DNA of 47,026 nt from Lachnospiraceae bacterium (GCA_015056905.1 SVFI01000020.1:1-47026); one strand, 5' to 3'. Shown: positions 1 to 8,321, counted from the stretch's first letter. The notes: a model not told the origin generated them from the letters alone. Translations and numbers: made by a program.

Positions 1-40
1 TTCTCTGAACAATTCTTCTTAGAATTTTCAGGGTTGCATT

Positions 41-58
41 GCTGTTTATTTGTCAAGG
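41..58 (-). promoter_or_regulatory. boxA-like element of a putative rRNA leader
   Basis: Read on the minus strand the element is CCTTGACAAATAAACAGC. It resembles the boxA/leader motif of Firmicute rRNA operons (CTTTGAAAACTAAACA in Bacillus) and follows two tandem promoters that point off the left edge. The 16S gene itself is not in the window, so the assignment is inference. Confidence 0.5.
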
Positions 59-65
59 TTCTCTC

Positions 66-85
66 GTTGCATCGCTCGACGCAAC
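66..85 (-). promoter_or_regulatory. 5' leader hairpin at the predicted start of the P2 transcript
   Basis: The 20 bases form an inverted repeat, GTTGC.TCG paired with CGA.GCAAC around a 2-base loop with one mismatch. The arm begins at the transcription start predicted from promoter P2 (about 85), so the nascent RNA would open with this hairpin. Its role, 5' stability or leader processing, is inference. Confidence 0.4.
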
Positions 86-91
86 TCTGTT

Positions 92-120
92 ATAATAGCA
101 TGCGTCTTTTGCTCTGTCAA
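92..120 (-). promoter_or_regulatory. sigma-A promoter P2 reading off the left edge
   Basis: Minus strand TTGACA (115-120), exactly 17 bases, then TATTAT (92-97). It is the second of two near-consensus promoters in tandem with no gene between them and the window edge. Tandem strong promoters followed by a boxA-like leader are typical of rRNA operons. Confidence 0.7.
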
Positions 121-179
121 CACTTTTTTCAGAAGTTTTTCTTTTCCTTCTGTCACTCGCTTTTTTGCGGTGGGTTTTT

Positions 180-208
180 ATCATATCATTGCCATTTTTC
201 TTTGTCAA
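180..208 (-). promoter_or_regulatory. sigma-A promoter P1 reading off the left edge
   Basis: Minus strand TTGACA (203-208), 17-base spacer, TATGAT (180-185). It sits immediately downstream of the cvpA-like gene and 88 bases upstream of P2. Together they suggest a strongly transcribed, probably ribosomal, unit beyond the left edge. Confidence 0.7.
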
Positions 209-214
209 TAATCT

Positions 215-592
215 TTAAACAAAAAAAGCAAAAATAATACCAACTAAGAGAATACCATAAGCTGCTCCGACAATAAAGCCAAGCAGCTTATTAAGTCCGC
301 GGACAATCGGTAGTTTTGCGAGAACCCTCAGAGAAAGAATCATCGCTTTCAACAAAAAGAAAAGTGCAATGTACAAAACTACACAAAGGACAATTCTCAC
401 AACAACCAACATATGGTCCGCAAGAAGTGTCAAAAGCAAAGATTCCAGCGCCCATGTATTAAGCAGATAAACAAACACAATCGCCAGTAGACTCGCCAAA
501 ATTGTTCCCAGTGTATTTACAAATCCTTTTTTGAATCCCCTGATTGCGCATATGGCAATCAGAAGAATTCCTACTACATGTTCTACATTCAT
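215..592 (-). CDS. CvpA family membrane protein
   Basis: A 125-residue integral membrane protein with four hydrophobic segments (about residues 4-20, 26-48, 62-85 and 100-123). The N-terminal pattern 'IRGFKKGFVNT', a glycine and basic residues after the first helix, is characteristic of the CvpA (colicin V production) family. Members are envelope proteins of poorly defined role; links to purine loci, cell-envelope stress and biofilm are reported for some, and none can be read from this sequence. The stop of the upstream DUF5711-type gene abuts this ATG with no spacer, so the two are translationally coupled and probably act in the same envelope process. No terminator was recognised downstream before promoter P1. 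Confidence 0.75.
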   Translation of the reverse strand: MNVEHVVGILLIAICAIRGFKKGFVNTLGTILASLLAIVFVYLLNTWALESLLLTLLADHMLVVVRIVLCVVLYIALFFLLKAMILSLRVLAKLPIVRGLNKLLGFIVGAAYGILLVGIIFAFFV

Positions 593-1759
593 TTATCTCA
601 GTTTCATCAGCCTGATACCATCCGGAAAAACTGCGAGGATTTCCGTAGATGAATCCGTCGGAATCAAAGCCTGAATGTTTCCTCCTAAATCACTGTTGTA
701 CTTTTCGACACCATTTAATCCTAAAACAAGTACTTTCGCTTCATTATATATAATCGCTTTTTTATCATCCAGAATAATATCCGAAAATTCAAAATCCACC
801 TTGTGCTTCAGCTCTTCTTCGCCCTCCGCATTATATATATGGATATTATATTGACCTTCCCCATCCAGGTCACGGTAAACAAGTGCAAATCCCGTTTCAC
901 ATTTGTATATTCCCTGAAGTTCCTGCTCAAAGGCAATTTCTTTTTCAAGCGTCGGTTTCTGCTTTCCCTTTAATAACAGAAGTCGTTCATCACCTACCGC
1001 AACCGCGTCCGTCTCGTTCAGATACGTAATCAAAGGAAAAATTTGTCCATCATATTCATAACCGCTCACCAAATTGTCTGTCGCATTCTGTCCGACACCG
1101 CCAAAATTATAAAATGCCAGACTCGTATTAATTTTTCCCGCCTCTGCCTTCACATAAGAAACACCCAGTTTGATGTTGTCCGGCGAAATTGCAAAAGCTA
1201 CCGGATAACCATTGTTGCGCATGCTCGTCTTCACTTCGGAAATAAGCTCTCCCTTCTCAGAATACAAACGCAGCCATGTCACATCGTTATCCTGAAGCAG
1301 TACCGCGGCGACTCCCTGCGCCGATACATCCAAAGAAAGGATCGGGAGATTCGTCTCAACTTCCGCTGTAGTTCCTTTCTTTCCTATTATATAAAGAGTC
1401 GTGCCTTTATAATCCCCGACTGCAACATAGGACCCATTATTTTTTACCAATGGCGCCTGCATCTCATAGGACTGATTCCACATCTGTCCTCCGTTCTCAT
1501 CATAGGCAGCAATACCGTCTTTACTATGTACAAGTATATTTCCGTCATAATTCCGAAATGTGCTGTTTTCAGTCCCGAAACGTTTCATCTCCCTCACGAT
1601 CTCGTACTTGGTATACACACGATTGTCAGCCTGCACCTTCAATATTACAATCGCCACAACAACCAGCGCAATTATAAGCACCGTACGATACATAACCTGT
1701 AATTTATGTTTAAAAATCCTATCCTTATATCCTGTCTTGCCAAACCAATCTTTGAGCAT
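593..1759 (-). CDS. DUF5711-type membrane-anchored beta-propeller protein
   Basis: A 388-residue protein with a short basic cytoplasmic N-terminus, one transmembrane anchor (about residues 24-43) and a long extracytoplasmic region made of repeated short strands. Examples are 'NYDGNILVHSKDGIAAYDENGGQMW' split by turns at 69-93, and similar units to the C-terminus. This looks like a PQQ/WD-type propeller; the overall architecture fits the DUF5711 family seen in Lachnospiraceae. No catalytic motif is visible. It is directly coupled to the cvpA-like gene and lies downstream of the LysM membrane protein, so an envelope or cell-wall-associated sensor/scaffold role is a reasonable guess but unproven. 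Confidence 0.65.
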   Translation of the reverse strand: MLKDWFGKTGYKDRIFKHKLQVMYRTVLIIALVVVAIVILKVQADNRVYTKYEIVREMKRFGTENSTFRNYDGNILVHSKDGIAAYDENGGQMWNQSYEMQAPLVKNNGSYVAVGDYKGTTLYIIGKKGTTAEVETNLPILSLDVSAQGVAAVLLQDNDVTWLRLYSEKGELISEVKTSMRNNGYPVAFAISPDNIKLGVSYVKAEAGKINTSLAFYNFGGVGQNATDNLVSGYEYDGQIFPLITYLNETDAVAVGDERLLLLKGKQKPTLEKEIAFEQELQGIYKCETGFALVYRDLDGEGQYNIHIYNAEGEEELKHKVDFEFSDIILDDKKAIIYNEAKVLVLGLNGVEKYNSDLGGNIQALIPTDSSTEILAVFPDGIRLMKLR

Positions 1760-1818
1760 TTTAACACCTGTGCTTTCATTCGTTACTTTATCGATACAGT
1801 TTAGTATAACACATTTTC

Positions 1819-3048
1819 CTATGGAAGGAGAATTTTTTGTCCATAGAATATATTATCTTTGTTTTCAATCGCGTTCATCTCACATATTTTATCCATATTA
1901 GAAAGGTTCCCGTAATATTTCAAGCATATTTGGGCAAGTGTGTCCCCTTTTTGAATCACATACGTTGTCTGCTCCGGCGCCAAAGGCGCTGATGCATCTT
2001 CTATCTGTTCGTCGGAAATCTCCTGCATAGGCTCATCTTGCAAAGATTCATCTTGCAAAGGTTCATCCTGCGGACTCTCCTCCTCTGTTTCCTCTGTCAT
2101 ATTCTCCGAAGTTGTTTCCCCGCTCTGAGCAAGTTCCTCACGGCTGACAGACGGGGCCGGCTCGTCCACTTCCTGTACCAATTGCTCGACCTCCTGCACG
2201 TTTTCCGCGACAACATCATCCGCCCCCTGCACTTCTTCCATCTTGGCCGCTTCTTCTGCGTCGGTACTTTGTTCTATCTTACCGGAAATCTGATACAGAA
2301 CCTGTTCCATATTCTGCATCTTTTCATAGTTGTTGAGCATGGTAACACCAATCACCATAATTACCATCATAAGCACAAGACTGACGCATGTCATCAGTGT
2401 CGCCGAACGCCTGCGATGTATTTCCTGTTTTTTTTCGCTGACCACCTCCCGGAACTGGTGCGTAGCCCTGTCCGCCTCAAATTCCTCCGGATGTCGTTCC
2501 GCTGCCCGCAGGGAAACCATATAATTCTGCATGCACTCATTTCTTTCATAATATATGTAGTAACCGCTCTGCTGGCGCATTTTTCCTTTTTCATATAAAT
2601 AAATATATTCTTCTTTTTCTTCCGTATTATATTCAAAATACAGCTTCTGATCCGGTCGGAAAAACTGTTTCTGTGTGCGCAGAATCTGCTCTTCAATTTC
2701 CTTTGTCGATTCACTTCCGACAATTGCCCATCCGAGTACCGTCAGCTCTGGAAAAAAACGCCCTGCCATCTCGTTTACGCGCTGCCATGATTCCTGGTCA
2801 ATTACCGTCTTTTCCATAAAGAAATCTTTTTCCGCACCGACAGCCCCGTTGACAAACCAGCAAAGCTCATCCCCCATCATTTCTTTTTTTCCGTACAAAA
2901 TAATCACTCGCATGGATTCGTCCGACGCAGGAATCTGTTTCAAATATGTAATTACATAGTCTTCAAGATACACCTTTTGATTACCGGAGACTTGTCCTAT
3001 CTGACGGATGTTTTTCGGAGCTTTTCCTTCCTTCACTACTTCTATCAT
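1819..3048 (-). CDS. LysM-domain membrane protein with cytoplasmic N-terminal domain
   Basis: The start at 3048 is chosen because AGAGGG lies upstream of it and the longer reading frame upstream has no coding character. The 409-residue protein has a soluble N-terminal domain (about 1-205), a basic stop-transfer stretch and one transmembrane helix (about 216-238). A coiled acidic linker (240-360) and a C-terminal LysM domain (about 362-409, 'YVIQKGDTLAQICLKYYGN') follow, so the LysM would face the cell wall and bind peptidoglycan GlcNAc-X-GlcNAc. The linker carries short repeats of the type PQDEPLQDESLQDEPMQE. The N-terminal domain resembles the MPN/JAB fold in pattern ('YLEDYVITYLKQ', 'WFVNGAV', 'VLGWAIVG') but lacks the metal-binding HxH, so that resemblance is weak. 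Confidence 0.75.
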   Translation of the reverse strand: MIEVVKEGKAPKNIRQIGQVSGNQKVYLEDYVITYLKQIPASDESMRVIILYGKKEMMGDELCWFVNGAVGAEKDFFMEKTVIDQESWQRVNEMAGRFFPELTVLGWAIVGSESTKEIEEQILRTQKQFFRPDQKLYFEYNTEEKEEYIYLYEKGKMRQQSGYYIYYERNECMQNYMVSLRAAERHPEEFEADRATHQFREVVSEKKQEIHRRRSATLMTCVSLVLMMVIMVIGVTMLNNYEKMQNMEQVLYQISGKIEQSTDAEEAAKMEEVQGADDVVAENVQEVEQLVQEVDEPAPSVSREELAQSGETTSENMTEETEEESPQDEPLQDESLQDEPMQEISDEQIEDASAPLAPEQTTYVIQKGDTLAQICLKYYGNLSNMDKICEMNAIENKDNIFYGQKILLP

Positions 3049-3153
3049 TGTTCGTACCCTCTTTCTGTTTTTTATTACATATAACACAGAAGGAATTGCA
3101 CTTTTTAGCGAAAAAGCAAATTCGTAACACGTTTTTTTGTGACATGAATCCGC

Positions 3154-3189
3154 ACAAAAAAAGACGAGAAAATATTTCTCGCCTTTTTC
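3154..3189 (-). terminator. rho-independent terminator after the small membrane protein gene
   Basis: The stem CGAGAAA/TTTCTCG is followed on the minus strand by a run of seven Ts. It lies between the stop of the small membrane protein gene (3260) and the start of the LysM gene (3048), so it ends the galM unit. A-rich sequence on the other side could make it work in both directions. Confidence 0.75.
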
Positions 3190-3259
3190 AGTCAGCATAT
3201 GTTGTTTTGCCCCTCTCTTTTCTCTTGAAAAAGAAAAGTTTTTGCGATAAAAAACTGTC

Positions 3260-3538
3260 CTACTCAGAATCTTGTTCGGAATCATCATCTGAATCATCAT
3301 CTAAAATCGGGTCATAATAGTCCCTCTTTATCAGACGATATACCGACCAGACTACGATGACGCCGCCCGCCAATGCAAAAAGCACTACCGCAGCCCCTAA
3401 AATAAGCGTGTCATTCCCTGTTGTATTTTTCAGTCCTATCCCGATGGAATACGCCTGATACACCAAAAAACCACCTATCATAATCCGAAGCCACAAATTC
3501 ATGGCTGTTGTCTTCTTTAATATATCTTTTTTCTCCAT
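3260..3538 (-). CDS. Small two-helix membrane protein with acidic tail
   Basis: A 92-residue protein with two predicted membrane helices (about 14-35 and 42-68), a basic 'RLIKRDYYDP' juxtamembrane segment and a very acidic C-terminus (DDDSDDDSEQDSE). It is not a family I can name; small proteins like this are common conserved hypotheticals in Lachnospiraceae. It starts 32 bases after the aldose-epimerase stop and is followed by a terminator, so it is the last gene of that unit. No signal peptide or catalytic residues are visible. Confidence 0.6.
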   Translation of the reverse strand: MEKKDILKKTTAMNLWLRIMIGGFLVYQAYSIGIGLKNTTGNDTLILGAAVVLFALAGGVIVVWSVYRLIKRDYYDPILDDDSDDDSEQDSE

Positions 3539-3570
3539 TTCGCTCCAACCTTTGATGCCTGTTCGTAAGC

Positions 3571-4620
3571 TTAGACAAACTTATAAATTGTTACAGATGT
3601 AAAAGGTTTGTCCGGAGTAACTACCGGTTTGATAAATCCTTCCTGACGTGCGCTGTTCGGGAAGAACTGCGTTTCCAAACAAAGACCTCCTCTGCACGGA
3701 TAATAAGCACCTGCTTTACCGTACTCCGGAACCATGTTGTTACCTGTATAAAGCTGAACACCCGGAAGATCCGTGTAAACCTCCATCGCTCTTCCTGCTT
3801 CATCATCCACAACCTCTGCAATTTTCTGAAGCTTTCCTTCCTCATAATCGTCAATTACAAGGTTATGGTCGTATCCCTTTACAAGCGCAAGCTGTACATT
3901 ATCAGCAGAGATATCCTTTGAAATAACCTTCATCTGTGTAAAGTCAAACGGTGTTCCTTCTACCGATGCAATCTCACCCGTCGGAATTGCTCCCATACGT
4001 ACCTTAGTATAATGAGAAGCCTTCACCCATACTTTTACATCTTCGACCGTTTTTTCGCAGTCATGTCCCTTGAGATTAAAATATGTGTGGTTTGTCATAT
4101 TGACAAGAGTCTTCTTGTCTGTTGACGCACCATAATGAATCTCAAGTGCATTGTCCTCGGTTAACTTATAAGTTACCTTAAACTCACGGTTCCCCGGAAA
4201 TCCGAGTTCACCATCTTTGCTTTTTCGTGTAAATACGACCGCATTTTCTGCTTCGTTTTTCTCTGCTGTCCAAAGAACTTTGTGAAGACCTGCATTCCCA
4301 TCACTGTGAAGATTGTTATCGTTATCATTGATAACGAGATTGTAAATCGTACCGTCAATCTCAAAACAGCCCTTTTCCGTTCTGTTTGCTACCGGTCCCA
4401 TAGTTGCTCCAAAACAACTTCCATTTACAAAATAATCCTTTGCCTGATCATATCCGAGAACTACATCTGCCACTTCGCCTGCCTTGTTCGGAACAAAAAG
4501 ATTTACAAGAATCGCTCCGTAATTCATAACATCCGCCTGTACTCCGTTTGCATTTGTCAAAGAATAAAGAATGATATCTTCCTTATCCAGTGTTCTTCCG
4601 AATTTCTTTTCTGTAATCAT
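3571..4620 (-). CDS. galM: Aldose 1-epimerase (galactose mutarotase)
   Basis: A cytoplasmic enzyme that interconverts alpha and beta anomers of galactose/glucose, feeding the Leloir pathway. The start at 4620 is preceded by AGGAGG at proper spacing; the ORF also has an upstream ATG at 4647 without a good site. The 349-residue length fits the family. Recognisable elements are 'NYGAILVNLFVPNK', 'VVLGYD', the active-site 'GPVANR', 'NLHSDGNAGLHKVLW' (substrate histidine), 'VNMTNHTYFNLKGH' (catalytic general-acid histidine) and C-terminal 'GGLCLETQFFPNSA' (catalytic glutamate). No other galactose gene is nearby, so it probably serves general sugar metabolism. Confidence 0.93.
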   Translation of the reverse strand: MITEKKFGRTLDKEDIILYSLTNANGVQADVMNYGAILVNLFVPNKAGEVADVVLGYDQAKDYFVNGSCFGATMGPVANRTEKGCFEIDGTIYNLVINDNDNNLHSDGNAGLHKVLWTAEKNEAENAVVFTRKSKDGELGFPGNREFKVTYKLTEDNALEIHYGASTDKKTLVNMTNHTYFNLKGHDCEKTVEDVKVWVKASHYTKVRMGAIPTGEIASVEGTPFDFTQMKVISKDISADNVQLALVKGYDHNLVIDDYEEGKLQKIAEVVDDEAGRAMEVYTDLPGVQLYTGNNMVPEYGKAGAYYPCRGGLCLETQFFPNSARQEGFIKPVVTPDKPFTSVTIYKFV

Positions 4621-4663
4621 ATAATCCTCCTGTTTATGTGAATCCACCTCATATCACCCATAA

Positions 4664-5263
4664 TTATAGCTGCGTTCTTCCTTCCAGCGCTCGCAGAAGT
4701 GTCACCTCATCGATGTATTCAAGGTCTCCGCCGACCGGAACCCCGCTGGCAATTCTTGTCACTTTAATGCCCGTCGGCTTGATAAGCTTGCTTATGTACA
4801 TCGCCGTCGTTTCCCCTTCCAGACTGGAATTGGTAGCAATGATTACCTCTTCCACCTCATCTGACTGCAGTCTGGTCATAAGTTCTTTCAACTTGATGTC
4901 GGAAGGTCCTACTCCGAGCATCGGTGAAATGGCACCATGTAACACATGATATATTCCTTTATATTTGCCGGTCTTTTCGTAGGCTGCCAAATCACGCGTA
5001 TTTTCGACAACCATAATCATACTTCTGTCGCGTTTCGGGTTGGCACAGATTGGACAAAGCTTATTGTCTGTAAGTGTATAGCACTGCTCACAATAACACA
5101 CGTTGTTGCGCGCATCCACAATTGCCTTGGCAAAATGCTCTACCTGGTCCTTTGGCATATTTACCATATGGAACGCAAGACGCTGCGCCGACTTGTGACC
5201 GATCCCCGGCAAAGACGAGAATTCTTCAATTAATCGATTGATATAGCCGCTGTAAAGATCCAT
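4664..5263 (-). CDS. recR: Recombination mediator RecR
   Basis: A 199-residue DNA-repair protein that works with RecF/RecO to load RecA on single-stranded gaps. It shows the helix-hairpin-helix at the N-terminus ('SSLPGIGHKSAQRLAFH'), a four-cysteine zinc finger (CEQC..CPIC at about 57-72) and a Toprim domain ('IMVVENTRDLAAYEKTG'). A conserved C-terminal 'GVPVGGDLEYIDEVTLLRAL' follows. The ATG overlaps the ybaB stop by one base (TAATG), so the two are translationally coupled, as in the common dnaX-ybaB-recR operon. Confidence 0.96.
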   Translation of the reverse strand: MDLYSGYINRLIEEFSSLPGIGHKSAQRLAFHMVNMPKDQVEHFAKAIVDARNNVCYCEQCYTLTDNKLCPICANPKRDRSMIMVVENTRDLAAYEKTGKYKGIYHVLHGAISPMLGVGPSDIKLKELMTRLQSDEVEEVIIATNSSLEGETTAMYISKLIKPTGIKVTRIASGVPVGGDLEYIDEVTLLRALEGRTQL

Positions 5264-5610
5264 TAGAACGGAAATCCTCCAAGACCGCCTGTCATACCTG
5301 ACATCATAGCCGAGCTTGCTTCCTCCGCTTTGCCGAGCGCCTCATTCATAGCTGCCATGATGAGGTCTTCGAGCATCTCAACATCATCCGGGTCCACTGC
5401 ATCTTTGTCGAGTTTAACTTTTGATACTGTCTTCTTACCGGTTACGGTTACTTCCACCGCGCCACCGCCGGCTGTCGCCGTAAACTCCTTCTCCTCAAGT
5501 TCCTGCTGTTTTTCTTCCATCTGGCGCTGCATTCTCTGCGCCTGTTTCATAAGGTTGTTCATATTTCCAGGCATTCCCATTCCGCCCGGATAACCGCCTC
5601 TTTTTGCCAT
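5263..5610 (-). CDS. YbaB/EbfC nucleoid-associated protein
   Basis: A 115-residue small DNA-binding protein of the YbaB/EbfC family, dimeric with a tweezer-like fold. A flexible glycine/methionine-rich N-terminus ('GMGMPGNMNNLMKQAQ') leads into a helix ('MQRQMEEKQQELEEKEF') and the core ('GGGAVEVTVTGKKTVSKVKLD', 'DLIMAAMNEAL'). The Gly-rich C-terminus is typical. It lies between dnaX and recR with 21 and -1 bases of spacing, the conserved gene order, supporting a role near replication/recombination. Confidence 0.93.
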   Translation of the reverse strand: MAKRGGYPGGMGMPGNMNNLMKQAQRMQRQMEEKQQELEEKEFTATAGGGAVEVTVTGKKTVSKVKLDKDAVDPDDVEMLEDLIMAAMNEALGKAEEASSAMMSGMTGGLGGFPF

Positions 5611-5631
5611 TGTTTATATCCTCCTGCTAAT

Positions 5632-7209
5632 TTATTCCACTTCTATATCCATATGAATCACCTGCGATAAATCGACATAGCTTGCAGCAAAATTCTGCTC
5701 CTTCTGCAAAGGCTTTACTTCAATGGAAATCTCTTTGCCGACCGCTTCACAGATACAATTTTTCAAATAATTCATATTGTCTTCATGCTTTAAAAAGTAG
5801 TCCGAATTGAGCCCGTCCGGAATCACAATCAAAAGCCGATTGTCTCCGCCTAAGCTCAGCTTACTTCCCGACAGATATGTCTTCATCGGCTGACCTGTTC
5901 TCTGGACAATTTCACCCCATCGCCGGACAACCTCCTGCACATCTTCCGGTACTGCTTTCGGAAGCGGTGCCTTGCTTTGCACCGACTCACTCTTCACAGT
6001 CGCGACACTCTCCGTCCCGGTAATTGCACCCGCCACGCCGCTTGACACAAACGCTCCGCTTTCCAGCTTCTGTTCCAAATCACGGATGCGTTCAAGAAGT
6101 GCATCGTTTTTCACTTCCATGGCAGGTCTGCAAAGTTTGATGATCGCCATCTCTACCATAATGCGTTTCGCTGTCGCATACTTAATCTGTCCGGACAGTT
6201 CCGAAAAAATGCGGATATATCGCATAATTGTGCTACTTTCCACCATCCCGGCTTCTTCTTTCATCAGCACAAGATTATCGCTGGAGACATCAATGATATC
6301 CTCTATTCCGTCGGAACTCTTTAAGAGCAACAAATTGCGGAGATACCATGTAAAGTCCGCAACAAACTGCGTCAGTTCACGTCCCTGATAAATAATCTCC
6401 TCAAGCAGCGTGATTGCACCGAGTACGTCCTTTTCCGTAATATGTCGGAGCATCTTGGAAAATACTGCATTATCGACCGCACCGAGCACATCCAGCGCCA
6501 TGTCGTACGTGAGTCTCTCTCCATAATGAAAGGCAATGCATTGGTCCAGAAGGCTGAGCGCATCTCGCATTGACCCGTCCGCCGCCTTGGCAATGTAACG
6601 AACTGCCTTATCCTCGATATCCACCTGCTCCTGCTCCATCAAATCACGAAGACGGTCTGCAATCGTCTCGATGGAAATTCTCTTAAAATCATATCTCTGA
6701 CAACGCGAATGAATCGTAATCGGAATCTTGTGAGACTCCGTCGTTGCAAGTATAAAAATGACATATGACGGAGGTTCTTCCAGCGTCTTAAGCAACGCGT
6801 TAAACGCACCTATCGACAACATATGAACCTCATCTATGATGTATACTTTATATTTCCCTTCTGCCGGTGAGAATGAAACCTCGTCCACAATCTCGCGGAT
6901 GTTGTCAACGCCGTTGTTGGAGGCAGCATCAATCTCAATAACATTCATGCTTGTCCCCGCTGCGATGGAACGACACATTCTGCACTCACCGCACGGATTG
7001 CCATCAACCGGATTTTCGCAGTTGACGGCTTTTGCCAAAATCTTGGCAATCGTCGTCTTCCCGGTACCGCGCGTTCCGCAGAACAGATATGCATGTCCGA
7101 CCCTCTCTGCCTTTATTTGGTTTTGCAAAGTTGTAACGATATGTTCCTGCCCCTTGACATCCAGAAAGGAATCCGGTCGGAACTTACGATATAATGCCTG
7201 ATAGGACAT
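5632..7209 (-). CDS. dnaX: DNA polymerase III subunit gamma/tau
   Basis: Clamp-loader ATPase, 525 residues. The conserved start 'SYQALYRKFRPDSF' and the Walker A 'GTRGTGKTTIAK' (about 45-56) are clear. So are a zinc module with four cysteines (C64, C73, C76, C79), Walker B 'VYIIDEVHML' and sensor 1 'ILATTESHKIP'. The C-terminal third (about 380-525) is the variable tau region that binds the polymerase alpha subunit. I see no obvious A-rich slippery site that would make a shorter gamma form. It is followed at 21 bases by ybaB and preceded at 35 bases by pfkA. The scr/ffs RNA often found beside dnaX in Firmicutes is not here. Confidence 0.96.
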   Translation of the reverse strand: MSYQALYRKFRPDSFLDVKGQEHIVTTLQNQIKAERVGHAYLFCGTRGTGKTTIAKILAKAVNCENPVDGNPCGECRMCRSIAAGTSMNVIEIDAASNNGVDNIREIVDEVSFSPAEGKYKVYIIDEVHMLSIGAFNALLKTLEEPPSYVIFILATTESHKIPITIHSRCQRYDFKRISIETIADRLRDLMEQEQVDIEDKAVRYIAKAADGSMRDALSLLDQCIAFHYGERLTYDMALDVLGAVDNAVFSKMLRHITEKDVLGAITLLEEIIYQGRELTQFVADFTWYLRNLLLLKSSDGIEDIIDVSSDNLVLMKEEAGMVESSTIMRYIRIFSELSGQIKYATAKRIMVEMAIIKLCRPAMEVKNDALLERIRDLEQKLESGAFVSSGVAGAITGTESVATVKSESVQSKAPLPKAVPEDVQEVVRRWGEIVQRTGQPMKTYLSGSKLSLGGDNRLLIVIPDGLNSDYFLKHEDNMNYLKNCICEAVGKEISIEVKPLQKEQNFAASYVDLSQVIHMDIEVE

Positions 7210-7244
7210 AAAAATCCCCTTTTTCTACTGTTTTAAATCACTGC

Positions 7245-8321
7245 TTAGTCATCTCCGAAACAGATTCCAAGCATCTTGGCTTCCTGAACGATGGAAGCGT
7301 CCGGGGAAACCATTTTCAGTTTTCCGGCCACTTCTTCCAGAGGCACTTTGATAATCTCACGGTTTTTGATACCGACCATAAATCCGTACTCACCGTTTAA
7401 AATCAATCTTCCGGCTTCAGAACCGAGACGTGATGCAAATACACGGTCATAAGGACACGGACTTCCGCCTCGCTGTGTATGACCCGGGACTGTCACGCGC
7501 ACATCATAACCGCCCTTTTCCTGAATCTGCGCAGCCACCTCATAGGACACGGACGGATACGGAGATTTTTTCAATTTTTCTTTATATTCTTTCTTAGATA
7601 ATTTCGCATCTTTTTTGGAAATCGCACCTTCTGCTACTGCAAGAATCGTGAATCGACTTCCGTTCTTCATACGCTCGTCAATCTTTTTAACTACGCTGTC
7701 AATATCATATGGGATTTCAGGGATGAGAATGATGTCCGCTCCGCCTGCCATACCGGCATTGAGTGTCAGCCATCCAACCTTATGTCCCATGACTTCCACG
7801 ATAAATACACGTCCATGCGAAGCTGCTGTCGTGTGGATACAGTCAATCGCATCTGTCGCAATGTTGACAGCACTCTGGAAACCAAATGTCATATCCGTGC
7901 CCCAAAGATCATTGTCAATCGTCTTAGGAAGCGTCACGACATTGAGCCCTTCCTCACGAAGAAGATTCGCTGTTTTATGTGTTCCGTTACCGCCGAGGAT
8001 CACGAGACAGTCAAGCTGAAGCTTATGATAATTCTGTTTCATTGCTTCAACTTTATCAAGACCGTTCTCATCCGGCTCACGCATTAATTTAAAAGGAGTA
8101 CGGCTGCTTCCGAGAATCGTTCCGCCCTTTGTCAGAATTCCGGAGAAGTCTTTTCCTGTCAGCATACGGAAATTCCCGTAAATAAGACCTTTATAGCCAT
8201 CTAAAAATCCGTAAATTTCAACATCTTTCTCCGCATTTGTGATACTTTTTACAACACCGCGCATCGCTGCATTTAATGCCTGGCAATCGCCGCCGCTTGT
8301 CAACATTCCGATTCTTTTCAT
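7245..8321 (-). CDS. pfkA: 6-phosphofructokinase, divergent subfamily
   Basis: Glycolytic enzyme that phosphorylates fructose 6-phosphate. The start at 8321 has AGGAGGG upstream; an earlier in-frame ATG at 8357 does not. The 358-residue protein carries the PFK signatures 'MLTSGGDCQALNAAMRG', 'KGGTILGSSR', 'LGGNGT' (109-114), 'PKTIDND' (132-138, catalytic Asp136) and 'VEVMGHKVGWLTL'. Gly113 at the position equivalent to E. coli Gly104 favours ATP as donor. Lys133 (E. coli Gly124) is the residue typical of pyrophosphate enzymes, and Asn112 replaces the usual Asp103. Phosphoryl donor is therefore uncertain, with ATP more likely. It heads the dnaX-ybaB-recR unit from its own promoter. Confidence 0.9.
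   Translation of the reverse strand: MKRIGMLTSGGDCQALNAAMRGVVKSITNAEKDVEIYGFLDGYKGLIYGNFRMLTGKDFSGILTKGGTILGSSRTPFKLMREPDENGLDKVEAMKQNYHKLQLDCLVILGGNGTHKTANLLREEGLNVVTLPKTIDNDLWGTDMTFGFQSAVNIATDAIDCIHTTAASHGRVFIVEVMGHKVGWLTLNAGMAGGADIILIPEIPYDIDSVVKKIDERMKNGSRFTILAVAEGAISKKDAKLSKKEYKEKLKKSPYPSVSYEVAAQIQEKGGYDVRVTVPGHTQRGGSPCPYDRVFASRLGSEAGRLILNGEYGFMVGIKNREIIKVPLEEVAGKLKMVSPDASIVQEAKMLGICFGDD

Noticed and set aside
34..237. Short plus-strand frame of 67 residues at the left edge
   Set aside because: Lies over two minus-strand promoters and a leader; Cys/Phe-rich composition is not protein-like.
1043..1702. Plus-strand open frame of 219 residues
   Set aside because: Antisense to the DUF5711-type gene; no ribosome binding site and no family pattern.
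7210..7244. Signal recognition particle RNA beside dnaX
   Set aside because: Only 35 bases separate dnaX from pfkA, so no room for scr/ffs.
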